Source: Pedobacter sp. SL55
GTDB taxonomy: Bacteria; Bacteroidota; Bacteroidia; Sphingobacteriales; Sphingobacteriaceae
Direction of reading: 5' to 3'
NCBI RefSeq assembly: GCF_026625705.1
Contig: NZ_CP113059.1
Coordinates: 1,550,001 to 1,614,000, forward strand
Length of the DNA stretch: 64,000 nucleotides
Shown here in pieces: positions 1 through 8,988 of the stretch. Position 1 is the stretch's first letter; each line of letters opens with the position of its first letter. The translations under genes and the position numbers were made by a program. The notes beneath the pieces are model-generated. The model saw nothing but the letters and a program-made list of their open reading frames with translations. It did no database searches and was not told the DNA's origin.

Positions 1-1395
1 GTGGCTACGCTGGTTATTGTTGGGTGGACTACCTTTTTCAATATCAAACATCAATACCTTGAACAACAAACCGAACAGGTAAGAGAGAAATTGCGAAAAG
101 TGCAATTGGCCTACGAAAAGCAGATTGCCCTAGCAGGTACCATTAGCAACAATAGCGAGGCGCAATTTGAGTTTAACCAATTTGCGGATGTGAATGGTGT
201 TTACCTCAATTTGTACGATATTAGTGGCAACCTTTACCTTACTACTTTGCCTAGGTTGTACGATTTGGGTATTATTGGGCGTAAAATGGGTCCAATGGCC
301 TATATGCAGTTGGCTACAGCACAAAAATCGGAATACATAAACCCGGTAGAAAAAATTGGCGAATTTAGCTACGCTGCAGCTTATGCTCCGGTACGAAATG
401 CCGATAACCAAACCATTGCCTATATCAGTATTCCATACTATTCAAACGAAGAAGATTACCAGGCCAGAATTGGGCTTTTTATCAATACGCTAATTAATAT
501 TTACGCACTAGTTTTTGTATTGATTGGTGTTTTGGCTGTTTTCTTGGCCAACCAAATTACCAGTCCGCTAACTTTTATACAAGAAAACATACGCAGAACC
601 AAGTTGGGGCAGGCCAACCAGCCATTGGTGTGGCACCGCCAAGACGAGATTGGGGTACTCGTAAAAGAATACAATAAAATGATTGCCGAACTAGAGGTAA
701 GTGCAAATAAATTAGCTCGTAGCGAACGCGAAAGTGCATGGCGTGAAATGGCAAAACAGGTAGCTCACGAAATTAAAAACCCATTGACACCGTTAAAGCT
801 TGGTGTACAGTTGTTAGAAAAATCGTGGAAAGAAAAAGATCCTAATTTTGAGCAAAAGTTTGAGCGTTTTAATAAATCGTTTGTAGAACAGATTGATAGC
901 TTAGCCACCATTGCATCAGAGTTTTCTAATTTTGCAAAAATGCCCGATACTAAATTGGAACACATTACACTGGTGCCAATTATAGAGCAAGCCAAAGAAG
1001 TATTTAGCTCTATGGAGCATGTAGAAATCCATATATTAAACAGAAGCAATAGAGAAATATGGGTGCTTGGCGACAAAGACCAGCTGCTGCGTTCGTTTAA
1101 TAACCTGTTAAAAAATGCCATAGAAGCTGCAGATGGGAAAGAGAAATGTGTAATTAAAATACATATTGCTAACGATGAAAAACAGGTTTTTGTAGAGCTA
1201 GAAGACAACGGAAAAGGTATTGAACCAAGTTTACAGAGCAGTATTTTTAGGGCTAATTTTACCACAAAATCATCGGGCACTGGTTTGGGCTTGGCATTCG
1301 TAAAACAGGCCATAGAAAATGCTGGCGGAAAAGTAGAGTTTACCTCAGTATTAAATAATGGAACTATTTTCTACCTCACTTTCCCATTAGTGTAA
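1..1395 (+). CDS. NtrY-like sensor histidine kinase (5' partial)
   Basis: Membrane histidine kinase that senses an unknown signal and phosphorylates a response regulator not present in this window. The reading frame is already open at base 1, so the GTG there is probably internal and the first membrane segment is cut off. A hydrophobic segment at about residues 158-183 is followed by a HAMP-like region. The phosphoacceptor is His256 in VAHEIKNPLTPLK, the H-box form typical of NtrY-type kinases. The ATP-binding part shows the N box (NNLLKNAIEA, about 367-376), DNGKGI (about 402) and GTGLGL (about 426). The stop overlaps the ATG of the next gene (TAATG), which suggests translational coupling. 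Confidence 0.9.
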   Translation: MATLVIVGWTTFFNIKHQYLEQQTEQVREKLRKVQLAYEKQIALAGTISNNSEAQFEFNQFADVNGVYLNLYDISGNLYLTTLPRLYDLGIIGRKMGPMAYMQLATAQKSEYINPVEKIGEFSYAAAYAPVRNADNQTIAYISIPYYSNEEDYQARIGLFINTLINIYALVFVLIGVLAVFLANQITSPLTFIQENIRRTKLGQANQPLVWHRQDEIGVLVKEYNKMIAELEVSANKLARSERESAWREMAKQVAHEIKNPLTPLKLGVQLLEKSWKEKDPNFEQKFERFNKSFVEQIDSLATIASEFSNFAKMPDTKLEHITLVPIIEQAKEVFSSMEHVEIHILNRSNREIWVLGDKDQLLRSFNNLLKNAIEAADGKEKCVIKIHIANDEKQVFVELEDNGKGIEPSLQSSIFRANFTTKSSGTGLGLAFVKQAIENAGGKVEFTSVLNNGTIFYLTFPLV

Positions 1396-1397
1396 TG

Positions 1398-4300
1398 ATG
1401 TTTAGGGTTGGCCTCATATCGCTTTTAGTGATTTTGGTAAGATACTGGATTAAAAGCACAGCTAAATACCAACCAACGGTTTAAAAAGCTTAACACCACC
1501 ACCAAAGTGGTTGCGCTAGATAGTTTAAGTATCGTGCCGCAATCTTTTAGCGTTCGGTACAGCACAAATTTGCCTGTAGATAGTTCGCTCTATCAAGTAG
1601 ACTATGCCAAAGCCACCTTTTTATGGAAAGGAGCAGAAGGGGTAGCACTGATGCTGAACTACAAAGTGTTCCCCATTTTATTCTCTAAAAGCTATTTTCA
1701 TAAAGATGTAAAACTGATTGAAGAGCTGGCCATAGATAACAGTAGTTTTTATAATTACAAGCCTCAAACGGTAGAAAATACCCTTTTTTCTATGAAAGGC
1801 TTAAATAAAAGTGGCAGTATTTCCAGAGGTGTCATGTTTGGTAACAACCAAAACCTTTCGGTAAACTCTAATATGGTGTTACAAATGTCTGGTAAAATAG
1901 GAAACGACATTGAAATTTTAGCCGCCATTTCTGATGATAATTTGCCCATACAGCCCGAGGGAAATACGCAGCAACTTAACGAGTTCGATAGGGTGTTTGT
2001 ACAGATTAAGAAAGACAGCACGATGCTTACCGCTGGAGATTATGAGCTGAAACGGCCAAATAGCTATTTCATGAACTTTTATAAGCGAACGCAAGGCGCC
2101 ATGATTAGCCATGATTTTAAAACGGAAAAAGGAATTAGATACAGCACAACGGTTGCCGCTGCGGTGGCAAAAGGTCGCTCGGGCCGCAATCAAATTATTG
2201 GTCAGGAAGGGAACCAAGGTCCTTATCGTTTAACAGGTAACAACGGCGAAACTTACATTGTGGTTATTGCTGGTACTGAGCGTGTTTTTATTGATGGGGT
2301 GCCTTTAGTTCGTGGGCAGGATAACGATTATATCATCGACTATAATACCGCAGAAATTACTTTCACTGCTAAGCAAATTATTAACCTTAACAGTAGGATA
2401 TCGGTAGAGTTTGAGTATTCTGATAAGAACTATTCTCGGTCGCTCACTTATTTAAACCAACGGATAGAAACAGATAAATTGGCTTTCCGTTTAAATTATT
2501 ACAACGAGAAAGATAATCGAAATCAGCCTTTTTTACAAATCTTAAATGACGAGCAAAAGCAGTTCATGTCTACCTTGGGGAGGGATATTTCGCAGGCTTA
2601 TTATCCTAACGTTACCGAAGTTCCCTATAGCGAAAATGAGATTTTGTACGAAAGGTTAACATCGGTAGGCGGTGTAGATTACTATCGCTACAGTACCGAT
2701 CCTGCTTTGGCGAAATTTCGTGTTGGTTTTTCTTATTTAGGCGAGGGTAGAGGCAACTACCGTATCAATAGCCAGTCGGCGGCAAATGGAAAAGTTTACG
2801 AATATGTAGCACCTGTTGCAGGTGTAATGCAGGGAAATTACGAACCAATCACTTTGCTTATCACGCCAAAACAGCAGCAGTTAATTACCCTAGCAGCAGA
2901 TTTTAAACCTCAAAAGCAAACACTTTTTAGTAGCGAGTTTGCCATCAGTAACAACAACCTTAACCTGTTTGCAGATAAAAGCGTAGCAAATATATCTGGC
3001 TATGGTTTAAAGTTAGATGCGCTTCATCCGTTTGTATTGAATGATAAAGGCTTAAAGCTTAACACCTCTGCCAATTACGAGTATGTAAGCAAAACATTTA
3101 AACCCATAGAACGATACCGCACAGTAGAGTTTAACCGAGATTTTAATTTAGATGCGATTACAACCGAAGCTACCGAACATTTGTTTACTGCCGGGGCGCA
3201 GTTGTTTAAAAGCGAGCAACAAAATATTGGATACACCTTAAATACATTTACTAGAGAGGGGCAATATCAAGGTTATTTACACAGAGTGAAAAGCGTATTT
3301 AAGGCTGGTAAATATGGCTTAAAGTACGATGGTAGTTTGCTAAATTCTGATGCTACGGCGAATAAAGGAACTTTCTTTAAACATTATTTAGATGCCAATA
3401 GAGAGGTTTTCAATTTCTTGGCAGGCTTTGTTTTTGAGCAGCAGCATAACCTTACTACAGATAAGCAAACAGATTTGTTGACTGGAAATAGCCTTTCGTA
3501 CCATATTTATAAATTTTACCTACAAAGCAAAGCGACAGAAAGTAACCGTTATAAAATAGATTATAGCTTTAGGCAAGATCAATTACCTCGAGGAACGCAA
3601 TTGTTGAACAGTTCGCATTCGCAAAGTGTAAATGTGGGTTTAGATTTAAGCAAAAATGTAAACTCTAGATTGAGTTTAACAGCTGGTTATCGCAAAACGG
3701 GATATGAAAACGGATTTGCTTCGGTAGATAGTGACGAAAGCTTGGTGGGTAGATTAGATTATAACCTTAATGCGATGAAAGGTTTTATCAATACTTCTGT
3801 TTATTATGAGGTGGGCAATGGGCAAGAGCCTCGTCGCGAAATCACTTATTTGGAAGTATTGCCCGGTCAGGGTATTTATGCTTGGAACGATTATAATGAT
3901 AATGGCATTAAAGAACTGGATGAGTTTGAAATATCACGGTTTCCAGACCAAGCAAAGTACATCCGTATTTTTACAGCAGGTACCGAATATGTGCGTACCA
4001 ATTTCACGGGTGTTAATCAAACTTTTAGGATTACACCAAGTGCCATTTTAAAGGGAAGCAAGGGTTTGCAGAAGTTGGTAAGTAGGTTTACCAACCAGCT
4101 TTCTTATAAGATAGATAGAAAAATTTTAGCAAGTAATGGGCTAGAGGTTTACAATCCTTTTCATACAGGCATAGATGCCGCAAATTTGATTTCTTTGGCT
4201 TCTTTTCTGCGTAATACGCTTTTCTTTAATCGTAATAACCCAAAGTTTGGTGTAGATTTTAACTATTTGGCCGATGGTGGCAAAAGCTTTTTGAGCAACG

Positions 4301-4842
4301 GTTTCGATAGTAGAAAACGTAACGAACGGGGGCTGCGCATTAGAACAGCTCCAATAAAAAGTACCAACCTTAATCTTACTTTAAACCAAGGGCGTAAGAA
4401 TTACAATTCCGAACTTTTTGTACAACGTAATTATCAGATCAGTTATTTCGATGTGTTACCAGAGTTAAATTATCAATTCAGTACAGATTTGAGAGTAACT
4501 TTTGCAGGAATTTATGGCAGTCAGCGAAATGCCAGTGCTTATGGTGGCGAAAAAAATCAGAATGTAACCTTTACTACCGAAACACGTTACAATGTTTTAA
4601 AAAAGGGCGTGCTAACGGGTAAGGTTAGCTACATCAACAATAAATTCACTGGCGAAAGTAACAGTACCATTGGTTACGAAATGCTATCTGGTTTGCAGAT
4701 TGGCAACAATTACACTTGGGGCTTAGGGCTGCAAAGAACCATTGGTAATGGTATACAGCTTAACATTAATTACGAAGGGCGTAAATCGCCAGCAGTAAAC
4801 GCTGTACACACGGGCAACATGCAAGTTAGGGCATATTTTTAA
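1398..4842 (+). CDS. Large outer-membrane beta-barrel-like protein, frameshifted near the N terminus
   Basis: Exported outer-membrane protein of unknown function, about 1,147 residues when repaired. The long open frame begins only at GTG 1507, but readable protein continues upstream to 1441. ATG 1398 in another frame encodes a signal-peptide-like start (MFRVGLISLLVILV). Removing one A from the AAAA at 1452-1455 joins the two frames. The body is rich in alternating aromatic and polar residues and in Asn/Tyr/Arg. It contains a conserved-looking segment FIDGVPLVRGQDNDYIIDY near 2290-2345 and many strand-like repeats to the end, as expected for a beta-barrel. It is coupled to the upstream kinase gene. 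I do not recognise a substrate. The frame break is more likely a sequence error than decay. Confidence 0.7.
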
Positions 4843-4892
4843 GCATTGCGAGATTATCGCATAACCTCGCAGATTTTAACACTACAAAAAAA

Positions 4893-4917
4893 TAGCAGCA
4901 CAAAAATTGCGCTGCTA
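4893..4917 (-). terminator. Rho-independent terminator of prfC
   Basis: Arms TAGCAGC (4893-4899) and GCTGCTA (4911-4917) form a hairpin. On the minus strand it is followed by a run of seven T. It lies 24 bp past the prfC stop. Confidence 0.75.
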
Positions 4918-4940
4918 AAAAAACTTATGGTTTAAAAGGG

Positions 4941-6522
4941 CTATTTAAACTCGCTCGTGGTATGAAACTCAATGTCCGGATAATCGCGTTTGGTCATTTC
5001 AATCATAAAATCGTTGTCTGATAAATACACCGGATTACCTTCTTTATCGGTACCAATATGCTGTTGCTTGCGTTTTACAAACTCATCTAAAGTCTTTCTA
5101 TCATCAGATGTTACCCAACGCGAACGACTATAAGTTAGCGTACGAAAACGACATTTAGCACCATACTCATGCTCTAAACGGAAATTAATTACCTCAAACT
5201 GTAACTCGCCCACGGCACCAATTACCTTACGGTTACCGGGCTGCATCACAAAAAGTTGCGCTACACCTTCGTCGGTTAATTGCTCAATACCTTTTTCCAA
5301 TTGTTTGGTACGCATAGGATCCATGTTTTCTACCTCTTTAAAAATAGCTGGAGAAAAACTCGGGATGCCCTTGAACTGCAGTTTTTCGCCTTCGGTTAAG
5401 GTGTCACCAATCTTAAAGTTTCCACTATCATATAAACCAACCACATCTCCTGGCCAAGCTTCTTCTACTAAACTTTTCTCGTTGGCCATAAAATCCATTG
5501 GGTTGGCGAACTTCATTTTCTTATCCTGACGGGTGTGGTAATAGAATTTATTGCGCTCAAACTTGCCCGAGCAGATACGCAAAAAGGCAATTCTATCGCG
5601 GTGTTTTGGGTCTAAGTTCGCATGTATTTTAAATACAAAGCCGCTAAAGTTTTTCTCTTCTACCAGTACATCACGTTCTTCTGCTTCGCGGTGTCGCGGA
5701 CTAGGGGCAATTTCAATGAAAGTATCCAGTAGTTCTTTAATCCCAAAGTTGTTAATAGCTGAACCGAAAAATACGGGCGCCAGTAAGCCTTCTTTGTATA
5801 AAGAAATGTCTAAATCGCCATATACACCGTTTACTAATTCAGTTTCATCTTTTAGGTTGCCAACCTCTTTTTCCTGTAGGTAATCAAGTAGTGCAGCATC
5901 ATTTAAATCGTTAACTTTCACCACAGAATCCGTAACTTTTGTTTTATCTGAGTGGAAAAGGTTTAACTGATTATGATAAATACTGTAAACACCTTTAAAG
6001 GTGTGGCCCTGTCCGATAGGCCAAGATTGTGGGCATAAGCTGATGTTTAGTTTTTCCTCAATTTCATCTAGTAAATCAAACGCTTCTTTACCTTCGCGGT
6101 CCATTTTGTTGATGAAAATAATCACAGGAGTGTTACGCATCCTACAAACCGACATTAATTTTTTCCGTTTGTTCCTCCACACCTTTTACACAATCTACCA
6201 CTAAAACTACACTGTCTACCGCCGAAAGCGTACGGTAAGTATCTTCAGCAAAATCTTTGTGGCCAGGCGTATCCAAAATGTTGATGCGTTTGCCGCTGTA
6301 CTCGAAACCCATTACCGAAGTTGCTACAGAGATTCCACGTTGACGCTCAATTTCCATGAAATCGGAAGTATTGCTTTGGTTGGCTTTGTTACGTTTTACG
6401 GCACCTGCAGTATTAATTGCACCACCAAAAAGCAAAAATTTCTCGGTAAGCGTGGTTTTTCCCGCATCGGGGTGGCTAATAATGGCAAAGGTTTTTCTTT
6501 TCTCTATTTCTGGATGTAGCAT
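4941..6522 (-). CDS. prfC: Peptide chain release factor 3, frameshifted
   Basis: RF3 is a translational GTPase that recycles RF1/RF2 from the ribosome after peptide release. The N-terminal part (ATG at 6522) has the G1 loop [12 protein letters not shown], the switch region [12 protein letters not shown] and DTPGHKDF. The rest has NKMD and the RF3-specific C-terminal domains ending TSEFK. The two parts lie in different frames. The six T at 6159-6164 (six A in the gene) need to be five to read [15 protein letters not shown]. The repaired protein is 526 residues, normal for RF3. A -7 promoter box is at 6614-6621. The break is probably a homopolymer miscall; otherwise this copy is inactive. Confidence 0.93.
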
Positions 6523-7241
6523 ACAATATCGGATTTTTTGAAACGGAAGTATTTTCAGCTCAGGTTATAAAAACCTTAAAACGAATAAAATAGCTGATTG
6601 ATGTTTCATGCCGCAAAGATACAATACATTTACGATTTTAGATTTACGATTTTAGAATTTAAGTGTGGGAACCTGAATAATTCTAATTTTTGTGACGCCG
6701 AATGACTTTGAAAAGCAATAGCTGTAGTTCTTCGGTTTCGAAAGTCCCGCTTTCAGTCCAATCTTTTTGTATCGCTTCTGCTGTCATTCCGAGGAACAAG
6801 GCATCTGTATCTGAATTGCTTAACCTTAGATCCTTCACTAGCGTTCAGGATAACAGCTTTAAACAAAAAGTATTTTCCTTCAATCGGGTTTAATTAACAA
6901 TCTGCTGTGCTGTAAACTCAGGCAATTTTACCCCTTACGTCGCACATTAAGATTAACAGTTAAGAGAAGTCTTTGCTTTCTTAGCGTAGCTCTTTATTTC
7001 TTTGCGGCTAATTAACTGCAGGGTTTCATAAGTCTTCGCAAAGTTCCGTAAAGGACTTTAATAGTTCACAATTTAGTAAGTCTGTTGCCACTCGTTGGCG
7101 GGAACGCCAACAAGAAAGCTAGGAGTGCTTAAAACCTAACTTTGTGTTTTTAGCGACTTTGTGGTTATATCAAATTACTGACGCTAACGTTCAAAAAATA
7201 TCAACCAATCTCGTATATTAGAGTTTAAAAACCAACTCACT
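6523..7241. other. 719-bp gene-free stretch with dispersed repeat remnants
   Basis: I see no credible gene. It holds short direct repeats of TTTACGATTTTAGA near 6626-6655, a stretch resembling the CATTCCGAGGAAC-type intergenic repeats common in Bacteroidota (about 6785-6855), CTTTGC/TTTGCG repeats near 6970-7010, and a clean hairpin GTTGGCG-GGAA-CGCCAAC at 7094-7111. The prfC promoter is at its left end and the LemA gene leader at its right end. Small open frames here have no protein-like composition. Confidence 0.6.
6614..6621 (-). promoter_or_regulatory. Bacteroidota -7 promoter box for prfC
   Basis: Minus-strand TATCTTTG matches TAnnTTTG. It would give a leader of about 85 nt before the prfC ATG. 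No convincing -33 TTG at the usual spacing was found. Confidence 0.45.
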
Positions 7242-7799
7242 ATGATTATTTTAGGAATTATCGCCATTGTTGTATTGCTAATAGGTATCGGTATTTACAA
7301 CTCTCTTATCGGAAAAAAGAACCAAGTAACCAACGCCTTCTCTGCTATCGATGTGATGCTAAAAAAGCGTTACGATCTTATCCCCAATTTGGTGGAAACC
7401 ATTAAGCAGTATATGACCTACGAAAGTGAAACGCTAACAAAAATTACACAAATGCGTACACAGAGAAACACTGGTAGCTTAACCGATGCAGAAAAAATAC
7501 AGCTAGACCAACAACTTAATACTGCTGTAAGAGGGGTAATGGTTAACGTAGAAAACTACCCAGATTTAAAAGCAAACACCAACTTCCTAAACCTGCAAAG
7601 CACTTGGACTGAAAGCGAAGAGCAAATTGCGGCAGCTCGTAGAACTTACAACTCTGCAGTAACTACGTACAACAATGCTGTGATGATGTTTCCAAGTAGT
7701 ATTTTCGCTGGTATGTTGCGCTACCAAACTATGCCAGTGCTAGAAACCCCAGCCGAAGAACGTAAAAACATTAGCGCAAAAGAATTATTCAATAGCTAA
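7242..7799 (+). CDS. LemA family protein
   Basis: Small membrane-anchored helical protein of 185 residues. The N-terminal hydrophobic segment (residues 1-22, MIILGIIAIVVLLIGIGIYN) anchors it. The LemA signature follows: RYDLIPNLVETIKQYMTYE at about 46-64, and a C-terminal half with AARRTYNSAVTTYNNAV. The family's biochemical role is not settled; members often sit beside membrane proteins of the DUF3137 or TPM type, as here. The stop overlaps the ATG of the next gene (TAATG at 7797-7801), so the two are likely translated together. Confidence 0.93.
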   Translation: MIILGIIAIVVLLIGIGIYNSLIGKKNQVTNAFSAIDVMLKKRYDLIPNLVETIKQYMTYESETLTKITQMRTQRNTGSLTDAEKIQLDQQLNTAVRGVMVNVENYPDLKANTNFLNLQSTWTESEEQIAAARRTYNSAVTTYNNAVMMFPSSIFAGMLRYQTMPVLETPAEERKNISAKELFNS

Positions 7800-8741
7800 T
7801 GCAGTTACATCGTCAGCCAGAAATGGTTCCAGTTTTTAATGAACTGGAGGCTTTACGACTGGAGATTGCCAAGAAACATTCGCGAGCTTATTGGAGCATG
7901 GGCATTGGTGCAGCGTGTTTGCTTGCAGGCTTTTTGTTTGGTCTCGTTGAAGTAGGCGTAGTGTTGGTTTTTATTGGCCTCATTACTGGTTTTATCATGC
8001 TTGCTTTAGTAGGAAGTAAAACCAGTGCCTACAAACTTGATTTTAAGTACAGGGTAATTGGTGCTGCGCTTAAAAATTTGGGAGACTTGCAGATCAATCC
8101 TCAATCTGGGATAAGTGAGCGAGATTTTATGGACAGTCGCTTATTCTCGCAAACGCCCGACCGCTATAAAACGGAAGACTTAGTGCATGGAAAAATTGAT
8201 AAAACGCAAATCCATTTTGCTGAAGTGCATGCCGAATACAAAACAGAAACCCAGACCAAGAATGGGAAAACAAACGCATTGGCATGACATCTTTAAAGGC
8301 ATTATTTTTTGTGCCGATTTCAATAAGCATTTCAATAGCATTACGGTAGTAAAGCCTAAAGGTTTCGGAGGCGCATTCGGTAAATGGTTTTCTCAAAATG
8401 TATTTGGCAACAAGAACATTGTAGAACTGGAAAATGTAGATTTCGATAAGATGTTTATTACCGAAAGTGGCGACCAAGTTGAGGCTCGTTACATTTTAAC
8501 ACCGTCGTTAATGGAGAAGCTATTGGATCTAAACCAATATGCCAACTCTACTATTTCAATTTCGTTTATTTGGTCTAACGTTTACATTGCTTTTCCTTTA
8601 AACCATAATTATTTTGAAGCGCCGATTTTTAAATCGTTGCTAAATGCAGATGTTTTAGAAAGGGATTTGAATATGCTGCGTTTAATGCGCCATGTGGTAG
8701 AAGAATTAGATTTGAACACTAGGATTTGGACGAAGCAGTAG
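7799..8741 (+). CDS. DUF3137 membrane protein, frameshifted
   Basis: Partner of the upstream LemA protein; function unknown. The first part has two hydrophobic segments (about residues 35-75: GIGAACLLAGFLFGLVEVGVV and a following stretch). The second part carries the DUF3137 body with FKGIIFCADFNKHFN and ending in LNTRIWTKQ. The frame changes at GGGAAAA (8264-8270). One base fewer there reads through as TKNGKQTHWHDIFKG, giving 313 residues. Start ATG 7799 overlaps the LemA stop. A perfect hairpin follows at 8758. The break is probably a base-calling error because both halves are fully conserved in character. Confidence 0.85.
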
Positions 8742-8757
8742 TTGCCTTCAGTTCGTA

Positions 8758-8803
8758 ACTTTGTCAATCTTAATAGGCGATATGCAGGTAAGATTGACAA
8801 AGT
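8758..8803 (+). terminator. 15-bp perfect hairpin after the LemA/DUF3137 pair
   Basis: ACTTTGTCAATCTTA (8758-8772) is exactly complementary to 8789-8803, with a 16-nt loop. It is followed by TTT but no long T run, so it may be a terminator or mRNA 3'-end stabiliser. It starts 16 bp past the DUF3137 stop. Confidence 0.5.
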
Positions 8804-8928
8804 TTTAGCATAGTTTTTCGTTAAATAGACCTGATTGGAGCGAACATGCAGCCATATAATGGCAAGTAAAGCGTAAAGCAGGACTACCAATAAATAGTGC
8901 TACTGCATTTGCTCTTCAAAAAAATAAA

Positions 8929-8957
8929 AAGTCCCTTAACATTACGCTAAGGGACTT
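8929..8957 (-). terminator. Rho-independent terminator of carB
   Basis: AAGTCCCTTA (8929-8938) pairs with TAAGGGACTT (8948-8957). On the minus strand the hairpin is followed by TTTTTATTTTTTTT. It lies about 30 bp past the carB stop. Confidence 0.85.
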
Positions 8958-8988
8958 GAACTTTATTCTTTGCTCTTTTATCCTTGTT

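Noticed and set aside
765..1313. 182-residue open frame antisense to the histidine kinase
   Set aside because: Lies entirely within conserved kinase coding sequence on the other strand and shows no domain or start signal.
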